Shown: positions 6,151-13,392 of the stretch, piece after piece
How positions within the stretch are numbered: the stretch's first letter is position 1
Layout of the letters: each line of letters starts with the position of its first letter
From: Bacillota bacterium
GTDB taxonomy: Bacteria > Bacillota > Clostridia > Christensenellales > SZUA-584
Length of the DNA stretch: 17,175 nucleotides
Assembly (NCBI GenBank): GCA_023436525.1
Contig: JAEZIW010000078.1
Coordinates: 1-17,175, forward strand
Reading direction: 5' to 3'
Notes under the pieces: model-generated
Seen by the model: the letters and a program-made list of their open reading frames with translations, nothing else
The model's database searches: none
What the model was told of the DNA's origin: nothing
Translations under genes and position numbers: made by a program

Positions 6151-7335
6151 TTATATGGAGAACATCACTTTTTCGCTGCTGAACATACGCGTCAGCACAT
6201 ACATCAGCACACCGGAGACAGCCAGATTCGCCGCCATGGTGATGACGATATTGATCGGATCATACGCGAATGAGAATATGCCGACCATGGACTGAACACT
6301 GTTGTACATCGGGACAAGGTACCATGCTCTCTCAACAGCTGCCCCATTGCCGAACATGGCCGATACCCCAATCAGCATCACAATGATCATAAACGGCGTC
6401 ACCGAGGTGGCCGCCTCTTTTACCGTTTTGGAAAAAGCGGAGATCACGGATATCAGCGAAATGAACAACAGTATTGTTGAAAGAATCACCAATAACAGCA
6501 GCGCATAATCGGCAACGGAGTACACCGACGCGTTCATCGTTTCCGCACCGATGCCGGCGAGCTTCGGCAGCGAGATCATTGTTCCCAAAAAGCTCGATAA
6601 ACCGCTCAGCAAAGCGAGAACGCTCAGGCTGATGATTTTGCCGATCGCCAGTTCGCTTCTCTTGATGGGCGTGACCAGCAGTGTGGCGATGGTGCCTCTT
6701 TCCTTTTCGCCTGCTATCGATTCGGGCGCAATGCCCATGCATCCGCTGAACATGAAAATCATCATCAGCATCGGCAGCATCATCGAGAAGAACTCGCCTG
6801 TCACGTCTTTATCAGAAGCGAGATCATATTTCGTCTCTGAGTTGTTCACATCAAACTTGTTGGCCAAACGGGACTCATAGCCATCCAGATAATCTAAAAT
6901 CAGCGAATAAGCATTGGCGGATTCGGTGGAGGTCGTATTGTAATAGACATCGACATTGGCCGCTTTTTGCGACGACTTTGCAGCGTCATAGCTGCTGACC
7001 GCCGCATCGAAATCGCCCGGGAAAATCACGAGCATATCCGCGTTCTTATCGGTGATCTGCGTTTTCACCGCATCGAAATCTTTTTCTTCGGTCTGTGTGA
7101 TATCAAAATTCAACGTGTTGATATCATCTTTGATGGATTCGGGCATGTTGCTGACATAGACTTTGTAAACATACGTTTCATCGACCGATACAAACGACTT
7201 GATCGCGTCGCCCATAATGGAGTACATCAAAAATATCATCAGGCCGGGCAAAAGCAGCGTGGTGAAAACCATCCTTTTATCGCCAAAGAATTTAGAAAAT
7301 TCTTTTTTCATTATCGTTAATATATTGCTTCTCAT
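6151..7335 (-). CDS. ABC-2 type transporter permease, NatB-like
   Basis: The 394-residue membrane protein has one N-terminal transmembrane helix (about 23-45), a large extracytoplasmic domain (about 46-185) and five further hydrophobic segments (about 187-208, 233-255, 275-300, 312-332, 368-388). The cytoplasmic stretch APESIAGEKERGTIATLLVTPIKR just before the third helix is the classic ABC-2/NatB coupling motif. Such permeases pair with a single ATPase to export sodium, drugs or lipids; the substrate is not evident here. Its ATG overlaps the stop of the ATPase gene by four bases (7332-7335), so the two are translationally coupled. A terminator follows at 6051-6094. Confidence 0.88.
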   Translation of the reverse strand: MRSNILTIMKKEFSKFFGDKRMVFTTLLLPGLMIFLMYSIMGDAIKSFVSVDETYVYKVYVSNMPESIKDDINTLNFDITQTEEKDFDAVKTQITDKNADMLVIFPGDFDAAVSSYDAAKSSQKAANVDVYYNTTSTESANAYSLILDYLDGYESRLANKFDVNNSETKYDLASDKDVTGEFFSMMLPMLMMIFMFSGCMGIAPESIAGEKERGTIATLLVTPIKRSELAIGKIISLSVLALLSGLSSFLGTMISLPKLAGIGAETMNASVYSVADYALLLLVILSTILLFISLISVISAFSKTVKEAATSVTPFMIIVMLIGVSAMFGNGAAVERAWYLVPMYNSVQSMVGIFSFAYDPINIVITMAANLAVSGVLMYVLTRMFSSEKVMFSI

Positions 7336-8126
7336 GATGCTTCACCTACCGTCTTTTCATATAAATCGAAAAATACTTCTTCCAGCGGCTTAACCGCAGT
7401 AACGCTTTTCAGCGTATCACACAGCAGCATTTTTCCATCAATAATGATGCCAACCCGGTCGCACAGCCTCTCAACGAGGCTGAAAATATGCGTGGATAAT
7501 ATAATGCTCTTGCCCTGCCCCTTAAGCTCGAGCAGAAAATCAGTCACCACCTTGGCGGTGAGCACATCGAGCCCGTTTGTGGGCTCGTCGAATATGATAA
7601 TATCCGGGTCGTGAACGATGGATATGACCAAGGACACCTTTTGCTTCATGCCCGAAGACAGGTTGCCGATTTTCACTTCGGCGAATTGGTCGATGCCGAA
7701 CTTTTCGAACAGCCTTTTTTGGCGCTCTTTTCGAATGGCCGGTTCAACGCCGTAAAGCTCCGAAAAGAAATCGAACAGATAGTTCGGGGTAAAGCAGTTT
7801 TCCAGCTTGAGTTCGCTGGTTAAAAACCCAATCTGCCCCCGCACATGAGCCGGATCGCTCACGGCACTCACACCGTTAACCGTCACATCGCCTGAATCGG
7901 GGCGCAGCAGCGTGGCTATCATACGCAAGGTTGTTGTTTTTCCGGCGCCGTTCGGCCCCAAAAGCCCGAAAATCTCGCCCTTATAGGCAGCAAACGATAA
8001 ATCGTTATCAGCCGTTTTTGTTCTCAGATTCGTTTTTTCTATCCGTCGCTGCTTGGTTGTTAACGCAAAGGTTTTCGTCAAATTCCTGACGCTCAGAACC
8101 TCCTGTGTTTTTTCTTCAATGTTCAT
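7332..8126 (-). CDS. ABC transporter ATP-binding protein, NatA-like
   Basis: This single-cassette ATPase has 264 residues from the chosen start. Walker A is GPNGAGKT (57-64), the signature is LSSGMKQKV (156-164), Walker B is IIIFDEP (176-182) followed by NGLD, and the switch His is H213 in STH. The LSSGMKQK form and the 'PTNGLDV' D-loop region are typical of NatA/CcmA-like exporters partnering ABC-2 permeases, and the permease gene directly follows. The frame is open to 8150, but the ATG at 8126 is preferred: GAGG lies six bases upstream, while the ATGs at 8150 and 8138 lack a ribosome binding site. Residues 22-42 form a basic insertion before the first conserved strand. Expression is probably controlled by a repressor acting at 8154-8202. 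Confidence 0.88.
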   Translation of the reverse strand: MNIEEKTQEVLSVRNLTKTFALTTKQRRIEKTNLRTKTADNDLSFAAYKGEIFGLLGPNGAGKTTTLRMIATLLRPDSGDVTVNGVSAVSDPAHVRGQIGFLTSELKLENCFTPNYLFDFFSELYGVEPAIRKERQKRLFEKFGIDQFAEVKIGNLSSGMKQKVSLVISIVHDPDIIIFDEPTNGLDVLTAKVVTDFLLELKGQGKSIILSTHIFSLVERLCDRVGIIIDGKMLLCDTLKSVTAVKPLEEVFFDLYEKTVGEAS

Positions 8127-8153
8127 ACTTAACCTCATTTCTGTTGCCATTGT

Positions 8154-8202
8154 TGTAACGGCTTACGCTATAACGAGCCACGTTATATCGCCTTCCGTTA
8201 TA
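8154..8202. promoter_or_regulatory. Symmetric four-half-site operator of the NatAB-like operon
   Basis: Plus-strand half-sites are TGTAACG (8154-8160), TATAACG (8169-8175), CGTTATA (8181-8187) and CGTTATA (8196-8202). They are separated by 8, 5 and 8 bases and are symmetric about 8178. The inner pair is a perfect 7-5-7 dyad. The cluster covers the predicted transcription start, right after the -10 box, a position suited to a repressor. No regulator gene is adjacent in the window. A GntR/YtrA-like or TetR-like dimer is possible, but the protein is unknown. Confidence 0.6.
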
Positions 8203-8203
8203 G

Positions 8204-8232
8204 ATTATATTGGCATGTGATAATATTGTCAA
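8204..8232 (-). promoter_or_regulatory. Consensus sigma-A promoter of the NatAB-like operon
   Basis: TTGACA (8232-8227), a spacer of exactly 17 bases and TATAAT (8209-8204) match the consensus at all 12 positions. The predicted start near 8197 falls inside the adjacent operator. So strong a core promoter is usually held down by a repressor. Confidence 0.85.
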
Positions 8233-8431
8233 TAGTGTATTGGCAGCATTAACCTTAATTTAGGAATATTGCTCGTGATTATACCACGCACATTGATGCA
8301 TGACAATATTTATAACGTTTGGTTGTTTTGCCGAATCGGCACAACGGTTTAGCCCTTATCCTTTATGGAAAAGAGTTTTAACTAAATATCAAGAGGCTTC
8401 CCATCATATGATTCGCAGATGCCTTGATGCA
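8233..8431. other. Non-coding stretch between galM and the NatAB-like operon
   Basis: No gene is supported. It contains a hairpin TGCCGA-A-TCGGCA (8329-8341) flanked by GTTG and CAAC, and one isolated TATAACG (8311-8317) like the operator half-sites, probably by chance. The repeat element at 8432-8556 and the galM terminator fill most of the rest of this gap. Confidence 0.5.
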
Positions 8432-8556
8432 AAAATGGCTTCTCCTTGAGGAGAAGCTGTCGCCGACTGACGACTGATGGTGTTGGTTTGGCTGCTTTTT
8501 CATTAACACCTCATCCGGTGCTTCGCACCACCTTCTCCTCAAGGAGAAGGCTTTTC
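8432..8556. repeat. MITE-like element with 18-bp terminal inverted repeats
   Basis: Each end carries an 18-base segment, 8439-8456 (CTTCTCCTTGAGGAGAAG) and 8532-8549. The two are exact reverse complements and each is nearly self-complementary. Matching A/T-rich bases lie just outside. Inside is a further hairpin GGTGC-TTC-GCACC near 8517-8529, and there is no coding capacity. The open frame across it on the minus strand is an artefact of the repeat. This resembles the non-autonomous 'TTCTCCTCAAGGAGAAGG' repeats familiar from clostridial genomes. No target-site duplication was identified. Confidence 0.65.
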
Positions 8557-8646
8557 CAGTATTTGTACTTTTATTAAGCATTTTTCGTGTTAATAGCCAT
8601 AATCTAAAGCCATTTGGACCCCAAAACACTACCGGGGGTATTACAG

Positions 8647-8679
8647 AAAAGCTCCCGAAGGGCTGAGCCTGCGGGAGCT
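8647..8679 (-). terminator. Intrinsic terminator of galM
   Basis: On the minus strand AGCTCCCG (8679-8672) pairs perfectly with CGGGAGCT (8657-8650), followed by TTTTCTGT. It lies 15 bases past the galM stop codon. Confidence 0.8.
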
Positions 8680-8693
8680 GTCGTACTGACTAT

Positions 8694-9743
8694 TTACTTA
8701 TCCCACGGTGCGCCAACGCTGAACGTATACCACGTTTCATATTCGCTGCATTCGCCCGCCTCGATGACAGGGCTTAAAAACCTCGGCCGGTTCACGGCAT
8801 CCGGCGCGAACTGCGTCTCAAGGCAAAACGCCATACGTTTTTTCACCTTGCGCCCTCCCTTAATCGGCAGGCCGTCCGTCAGGAAATTGCCCGAATACAG
8901 CTGTACGCCATCACAGCTGGTGTCTACCGTCATGCCGATGCCCGTCTCAGCGCAGTAAGCCATTGCGGCCGGTTGGCCGTTCTTATTGATGTCATAGTGG
9001 TGGTCGAACCCGCCCACGAAACGAATTTGATCGTTGTCCTCACCGATATCACGGCCGATTTTCTTCGGTTTGCGAAAATCAAACGGCGTACCCGTCACAT
9101 CGATCAGCTCACCCGTCGCGCTCACCTTCTCATTGACGGTCGCCATTCTGTCCGCGTTGATCATCAGCTCATGGTCGAGTATCGAATCGCTCTGCTGCCC
9201 CGCAAGGTTAAAATACGAATGGTTCGTCATGTTGAATATCGTCTTTTTGTCGCTCATGCCGCGGTAGGCCATCACAATCGAATTGTCGTCAGTCAGGGTA
9301 TACGTCACACAGGCGATGAGATTGCCGGGGTACCCTTGGTCGCCGTCTTCGCTGAAAAGCGTCAGCGTCAGGCTGCTCTCAGACGTTTGCACGCCGTTCC
9401 AAAGCTTTTTATCGAAGCCCTTGTAGCCGCCGTGCAGATGGTTGGCTCCGTCGTTCAAATCGAGCTGATAGGAGACACCGTCGAGCGTGAATGTGCCGCC
9501 CACAATACGGTTGCCGCAGCGCCCGATGGCCACGCCCAGAAACGGCGGGTTGACTTCGTATTCGGCCAGTGTATCGTAGCCGAGCACCACGTCTGTCATG
9601 GTGCCGTTTTTATCCGGCACGAGCAGCGAGATAACAGCGCCGCCGAAATCGGTGATTTTGGCTGTCATGCCGTTGTTGTTGGTCAGGGTATAAAGCGATG
9701 CGGTGCGCCCGTCTTGACAAACGCCGAAAACTTGTTTTTTCAT
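8694..9743 (-). CDS. galM: Aldose 1-epimerase (mutarotase)
   Basis: The 349-residue cytoplasmic enzyme interconverts alpha and beta anomers of aldoses such as glucose and galactose. Family landmarks are DFGGAVISLLVPDKNG (32-47), the PFLGVAIGRCGNRI segment (67-80), NHLHGG (101-106) with the substrate-binding His H104, TNHSYFNL (173-180) with the catalytic His H175, GGFDHHYDI (244-252) and LETQFAPDAVN (308-318) with the catalytic base E309. Length is normal for the family. The start ATG follows AAGGAG by six bases. It stands alone between repeat-rich intergenic regions with its own terminator; no other Leloir-pathway gene is in the window. Confidence 0.95.
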   Translation of the reverse strand: MKKQVFGVCQDGRTASLYTLTNNNGMTAKITDFGGAVISLLVPDKNGTMTDVVLGYDTLAEYEVNPPFLGVAIGRCGNRIVGGTFTLDGVSYQLDLNDGANHLHGGYKGFDKKLWNGVQTSESSLTLTLFSEDGDQGYPGNLIACVTYTLTDDNSIVMAYRGMSDKKTIFNMTNHSYFNLAGQQSDSILDHELMINADRMATVNEKVSATGELIDVTGTPFDFRKPKKIGRDIGEDNDQIRFVGGFDHHYDINKNGQPAAMAYCAETGIGMTVDTSCDGVQLYSGNFLTDGLPIKGGRKVKKRMAFCLETQFAPDAVNRPRFLSPVIEAGECSEYETWYTFSVGAPWDK

Positions 9744-9837
9744 GTTGATTCTCCTTCAACTTTAGATTTGAATTTGAGTTGTGTTGTTTAATTGTGTACG
9801 TCTCATCGTGTAGATATTGTGGCCCCCATTAAGGGCT

Positions 9838-9999
9838 GTCACCGATAGGTGACCAGGGAAAAAACGACCTCACATGATACAACGAACGCAGTCGTTCCAT
9901 AGAAAGCACGCCAAGGATGTCGTGCCCTACGGACGTTTGAAAACATAGAATTTTGTAGGGAACGGGCGCTTAATACCCCGAATGGGGCATGACCGTTCC
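9838..9999. repeat. Cluster of palindromic repeats related to the 260-606 array
   Basis: Part of a 530-base gene-free gap (9744-10273). Hairpins are GTCACC-GATA-GGTGAC (9838-9853), GAACG-CAGT-CGTTC (9884-9897) and GCACG-N10-CGTGC (9906-9925). There is also a nested structure in which GGAACGG (9959-9965) pairs with CCGTTCC (9993-9999) around CCCC-GAAT-GGGG. The inner part with its right flank (TACCCCGAATGGGGCATGACCG) parallels the element at 541-562, and GTCGTTCC and GTAGGGAACG recur, partly in reverse orientation, at 330-342 and 433-445. No gene is supported here. Confidence 0.6.
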
Positions 10000-10020
10000 T
10001 CGGTATACATTCTGCAGAGA

Positions 10021-10090
10021 ACTCCTTCCGTCAATTGCCCGATAAATCGGCCAATTGCCACCTCTCTTTCGGAGGGAGGCAAGGGCAATG
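10021..10090. repeat. Double-hairpin interspersed repeat
   Basis: After ACTCCTTCCGTC come two hairpins. The first pairs 10032-10043 with 10046-10057 (12 bp, one mismatch, AA loop). The second pairs TTGCCACCTC (from 10055) with GGGAGGCAA (to 10082). The architecture, a variable hairpin followed by a CCACCTC...GGAGG hairpin, parallels the right half of the 8432-8556 element. This suggests one superfamily of non-coding repeats. An open frame across it (9970-10152, minus) is not considered real. Confidence 0.55.
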
Positions 10091-10180
10091 CGCAAAGATT
10101 GGCTTTCTCTCAATAACCCCGCATGGGTAAACTGAGATGCTTTTTCAGCCACGTCCGCAGCTATGATGTTCTTCTATAAG

Positions 10181-10205
10181 TTACAACTTTTTCCCGCTGT
10201 TGTAA
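10181..10205. promoter_or_regulatory. Possible dyad operator upstream of the DUF4163/DUF3298-like gene
   Basis: TTACAAC (10181-10187) and GTTGTAA (10199-10205) form a perfect 7-bp dyad with 11 bases between, ending 68 bases before the gene. It could be a regulator site or an RNA hairpin. No clear promoter boxes were found beside it. Confidence 0.3.
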
Positions 10206-10273
10206 AGAAATTTGCCGTCATGAAAAGCACCTCAAAAGAATATCATTTTATGAAAACCAAAGGAGGCGGTTAT

Positions 10274-10969
10274 ATGCAGGCACGCATTCAAGTGATTCAG
10301 GACGATTTGATTTACAACGGGCAGCGTGTGCTGAGCTACACCATCGAATACCCGTATGTGTCCTCCGCTGTTTTTCAAACCGCTTCAGCGGCCATTAACC
10401 GCTACTATCGTGCCAAGGCGGAGATGTACCGCCAGCGCTACCGCCGCAGCCTCTATCACCAAGCCGTGCTCGACTATGAGATGGCCAAAACCCACCCGGA
10501 TATCCCGTTTCGGCCCTACGAAGCGTATTTGGGCTGCACGATTACCTATAACGACAACTGCACATTGAGCCTGTACTTCGACGCTTACCAATTTACGGGC
10601 GGCGCTCACGGCAACACCACCCGCACCTCTGACACGTGGGACCTCGGCAGCGCCCGGCGCGTATCGATGGCGCGCTTTTTTGCGCCGGGTGCAGCCTACA
10701 AAGCGCATGTGATCGGTGCGGTGGAAGCGCAGATTGCCCTGCAAATGAGCGCGGATACCGGCATTTATTTTGACGACTACGAAACAAACGCCGCGCGATA
10801 TTTCAACACCAACAGCTTTTACCTGGTGCCGGATGGCCTCATCGTTTACTATCAGCAGTATCAAATTGCGCCATACGTGAGCGGGATACCCGAATTCCTG
10901 CTCCCGTTCTCGGCACAGGTGCAGCGGCCAAAGTGCCGTAAATCCCCCGCTGCCAAGCCCATTTCATAA
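10274..10969 (+). CDS. DUF4163/DUF3298 domain protein (RsiV-like ectodomain fold), no export signal
   Basis: The 231-residue product resembles the DUF4163 plus DUF3298 pair found in RsiV anti-sigma ectodomains and PdaC-like proteins. It has an N-terminal strand-rich part with YTIEYPYV and a long helix (about 36-72). Then comes YQFTGGAHGNTTRTSDTWDL (105-124), carrying the conserved TGGAHG loop, and a C-terminal FYLVPDGLIVYYQQYQIAPYVSGIPEFLLPF-type segment, here within 182-212. The start at 10274 is set by AAAGGAGG seven bases upstream; the open frame extends to 10163 without a better site. Relatives are usually secreted or membrane-anchored, but this one has no signal peptide or transmembrane helix. 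The Cys- and Lys-rich tail is unremarkable. The function is unknown; it is a single gene between a repeat region and the feo promoter. Confidence 0.75.
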   Translation: MQARIQVIQDDLIYNGQRVLSYTIEYPYVSSAVFQTASAAINRYYRAKAEMYRQRYRRSLYHQAVLDYEMAKTHPDIPFRPYEAYLGCTITYNDNCTLSLYFDAYQFTGGAHGNTTRTSDTWDLGSARRVSMARFFAPGAAYKAHVIGAVEAQIALQMSADTGIYFDDYETNAARYFNTNSFYLVPDGLIVYYQQYQIAPYVSGIPEFLLPFSAQVQRPKCRKSPAAKPIS

Positions 10970-11013
10970 CCCCCGCATCGGCGTTCCCTCACTCTTCAAA
11001 AATAAGCCCCGGA

Positions 11014-11039
11014 AAAAAGTTATCTTACGCAAACTTTTT
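11014..11039. promoter_or_regulatory. Upstream copy of the feo dyad operator
   Basis: AAAAAGTT (11014-11021) and AACTTTTT (11032-11039) form a perfect dyad with 10 bases between (ATCTTACGCA). It sits directly upstream of the -35 box of the feo promoter and shares arms and spacing with the copy at 11069-11090. Confidence 0.55.
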
Positions 11040-11040
11040 C

Positions 11041-11068
11041 TTGCATTTAGCAAAAAGAGTGTTATAAT
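11041..11068 (+). promoter_or_regulatory. Promoter of the feo operon
   Basis: TTGCAT (11041-11046), a 16-base spacer and a perfect TATAAT (11063-11068). It lies 41 bases before the feoA start and is bracketed by two matching dyads. Confidence 0.7.
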
Positions 11069-11090
11069 AAAGTTGCTTAAGGCAAACTTT
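11069..11090. promoter_or_regulatory. Downstream copy of the feo dyad operator (DtxR/MntR-like)
   Basis: AAAGTT (11069-11074), 10 bases (GCTTAAGGCA) and AACTTT (11085-11090) cover the predicted transcription start. The core TTGCTTAAGGCAAAC resembles, with a one-base gap, the MntR box TTTGCCTTAAGGAAAC known from Bacillus. That supports a metal-dependent DtxR-family repressor rather than Fur. The regulator is not in the window. Confidence 0.55.
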
Positions 11091-11108
11091 TATATGGGGT
11101 AACAAATC

Positions 11109-11516
11109 ATGCAACACAGGGAAATGCACCGATATCACTGCAAACACGGCTCACACACGCTGGACCGGCTGGCGCTGGGCGAAAGCGCCACCATCGCCGC
11201 GGTTAACGGCGAAGGCGCGCTGCGCGACCGCCTGCTGGACATGGGCTTAACACCCGGAACCAGAGTGATGATGCGCAAGGTCGCCCCCATGGGCGACCCG
11301 ATTGAGCTGATGCTGCGCGGCTACGAGCTGACGCTGCGAAAAAGTGATGCAAAGAATATAGAAATTTTGGGGGAATCAGATGATCATCGGATTGGTGGGG
11401 AATCAGAACAGCGGCAAGACGACGCTATTCAATCAGTTAACGGGGTCAAATCAGCATGTCGGAAATTTTCCGGGCGTCACGGTGGACAGAAAGGACGGCA
11501 TAATCCGCAGCCATAA
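11109..11516 (+). CDS. feoA: FeoA, ferrous iron transport accessory protein (frame over-runs into feoB)
   Basis: Residues about 17-88 form a FeoA SH3-like domain: TLDRLALGESATIAAV, then LRDRLLDMGLTPGTRVMMRKVAPMGDPIELMLRGYELTLRKSDAKNIEIL read across 38-87. FeoA acts on the cytoplasmic side of FeoB and modulates its GTPase or transport. The start ATG follows a weak GGGG. The oddity is the end: the frame does not close after the domain but runs 137 bases into feoB, adding about 47 residues that are only a shadow of feoB. A one-base shift (-1) at T-TTG-GGG (11366-11372) would end the protein at TGA 11381-11383, giving 91 residues and the usual ATGA overlap with feoB. So either a base is missing in the G5 run, or ribosomes shift frame here, or the tail is real. 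Homology supports coding only to about 11372. Confidence 0.82.
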   Translation: MQHREMHRYHCKHGSHTLDRLALGESATIAAVNGEGALRDRLLDMGLTPGTRVMMRKVAPMGDPIELMLRGYELTLRKSDAKNIEILGESDDHRIGGESEQRQDDAIQSVNGVKSACRKFSGRHGGQKGRHNPQP

Positions 11517-13389
11517 GGACGCAACCGTTGTTGATCTGCCCGGCATTTACTCGCTGTCGCCGTACACCAGTGAAGAAATCATCACGCGCGATTACATCAC
11601 CCGGGAGCGCCCGGACGGCATCATCAACATTGTGGACGCGACAAACATTGAGCGCAATCTGTATTTGAGCTTACAGCTGCTGGAGATTGGCGTGCCGATG
11701 GTGATTGCGCTTAACATGATGGACGAGGTGCGCGTGAACGGCGGCACCATACGCGTGAAGGCGATGAGCGAACAGCTCGGCGTGCCGGTTGTGCCGATAT
11801 CCGCGAGCAAGAACGAAGGCATTGACGAGCTGATTGACGTGATCGTAAAAACGGCGGGCCGCAAGCAGCAGCCCAAAAAGCAGGATTTTTGCACCGGCCC
11901 GGTGCATCGCACGATTCACGCCGTGGCGCATTTGATAGAAGACCACGCCGAGCGCGCAGGCTTTTCGCCGCGCTTTGCCGCCACCAAGATTGTGGAGGGC
12001 GACGCGCTGATGATTGACAGCCTGACGCTGACCGATAAGGAACAGTGCTCGATAGAAAACAGCATACGCGAGATGGAGGACGCGCTGCAGACCGACCGCA
12101 AGGCGGCCATCGCGGACATGCGCTACAGCTTCATCGAATCGGTATGCGCCGCCACGGTGGTGAAGCCCAAGGAAAACAAGCAGCACGCGCGCAGTGTGCG
12201 CATTGACAACATACTGACCAACAAATATCTTGCGATACCGATGTTTCTTGCCATCATGGGCGTGGTGTTCTGGCTCACGTTCGGCGTGATCGGCAGTTTT
12301 TTGAGCGATTTGCTGGCGGGCGGGCTTGAGTACGTGACCGAAGCCTTACGCAACGCGCTGACGAACGGCGGCTTTAACCCGGTGATGATATCGCTGGTGG
12401 CGGACGGCATTTTCGCGGGCGTGGGCAGCGTGCTCTCGTTCATCCCGACCATCGTGGTGCTGTTCTTCTTCCTCTCGATGCTGGAAGACAGCGGCTATAT
12501 GGCACGCGTCGCGTTTGTGATGGACAAACTGCTCAGAAAAATCGGCCTCTCGGGGCGCAGCTTTGTGCCGATGCTGATTGGCTTTGGGTGCAGCGTGCCC
12601 GCCATTATGGCGACGCGGACACTGCCGAGCGAGCGTGACCGCAAGATGACGATTGTATTAACGCCGTTTATGAGCTGCAGCGCGAAGCTGCCGATATACG
12701 GCATGTTTACAATGGCGTTTTTCCCGAGCCACCGTGCGCTTGTTATGATATCGCTGTATATTCTGGGGATGCTGCTCGCCGTGGTGAGCGGGCTGATACT
12801 GAAAAAGTCGGTGTTTCGCGGCAAGCCGGTGCCGTTTATCATGGAGCTGCCGAATTACCGTCTGCCCGGCGCCAAAACGGTGCTGATGCTGCTGTGGGAC
12901 AAGGCGAAGGACTTTTTAACGCGGGCGTTCACGGTGATATTCATCGCGACGCTGATCATCTGGTTCTTCCAGACGTTCGACTGGCGGTTTAACGTGGTGA
13001 CGGACAGCGCGCAGAGTATGCTGGCGGGCATCGGGCGGCTGATCTCCCCCGTGTTTGCGCCCTTGGGGTTTGGAGACTGGCAGGCTTCCACCTCGCTGAT
13101 TACCGGGTTTATGGCCAAGGAGGCGGTGATCAGCACGTTCGCGGTGCTCACCGGGGCGGGCGCGGCCGATCTGCCCGCGGCACTGGCACAGGTGTTTACG
13201 CCGGTTGCGGCGCTGTCGTTCCTCGTGTTTACGCTGGTTTACTCGCCTTGTGTGGCGGCGGTGGCCACCGTGAAGCGCGAGATGAGAAGCGGCTGGGCGG
13301 CGCTGGGTGTGGCGCTGTATCAAACGGCTGTCGCGTGGGTGGCGGCGGTGATTGTGTATCAGGTGGGCAGCTTGATTGCGGGAGGCTGA
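11380..13389 (+). CDS. feoB: FeoB, ferrous iron transporter with G-protein domain
   Basis: The 669-residue membrane protein imports Fe(II). The N-terminal G domain shows G1 GNQNSGKTT (7-15), the G2 region GNFPGVTV (28-35), G3 DLPG (52-55), G4 NMMD (112-115) and G5 SAS (141-143), followed by a helical GDI-like region to about 265. The C-terminal half contains the two Gate (nucleoside-recognition-like) repeats and FeoB core with multiple hydrophobic helices, including GFGCSVPAIMATRTL and SCSAKLPIYG, whose Cys residues lie on the proposed translocation path, and later TLVYSPCVAAVATVKRE. Length is at the short end of the family. The ATG sits in the expected overlap with the shifted feoA stop, so translation is probably coupled to feoA. 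The small Cys-rich gene follows after three bases. Confidence 0.96.
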   Translation: MIIGLVGNQNSGKTTLFNQLTGSNQHVGNFPGVTVDRKDGIIRSHKDATVVDLPGIYSLSPYTSEEIITRDYITRERPDGIINIVDATNIERNLYLSLQLLEIGVPMVIALNMMDEVRVNGGTIRVKAMSEQLGVPVVPISASKNEGIDELIDVIVKTAGRKQQPKKQDFCTGPVHRTIHAVAHLIEDHAERAGFSPRFAATKIVEGDALMIDSLTLTDKEQCSIENSIREMEDALQTDRKAAIADMRYSFIESVCAATVVKPKENKQHARSVRIDNILTNKYLAIPMFLAIMGVVFWLTFGVIGSFLSDLLAGGLEYVTEALRNALTNGGFNPVMISLVADGIFAGVGSVLSFIPTIVVLFFFLSMLEDSGYMARVAFVMDKLLRKIGLSGRSFVPMLIGFGCSVPAIMATRTLPSERDRKMTIVLTPFMSCSAKLPIYGMFTMAFFPSHRALVMISLYILGMLLAVVSGLILKKSVFRGKPVPFIMELPNYRLPGAKTVLMLLWDKAKDFLTRAFTVIFIATLIIWFFQTFDWRFNVVTDSAQSMLAGIGRLISPVFAPLGFGDWQASTSLITGFMAKEAVISTFAVLTGAGAADLPAALAQVFTPVAALSFLVFTLVYSPCVAAVATVKREMRSGWAALGVALYQTAVAWVAAVIVYQVGSLIAGG

Positions 13390-13392
13390 GAA

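Noticed and set aside
8378..8629. An 83-codon minus-strand open frame
   Set aside because: It runs through the inverted-repeat element, has no ribosome binding site or recognisable domain.
9970..10152. A 60-codon minus-strand open frame
   Set aside because: It overlaps two hairpin repeats, has no start signal and no family resemblance.
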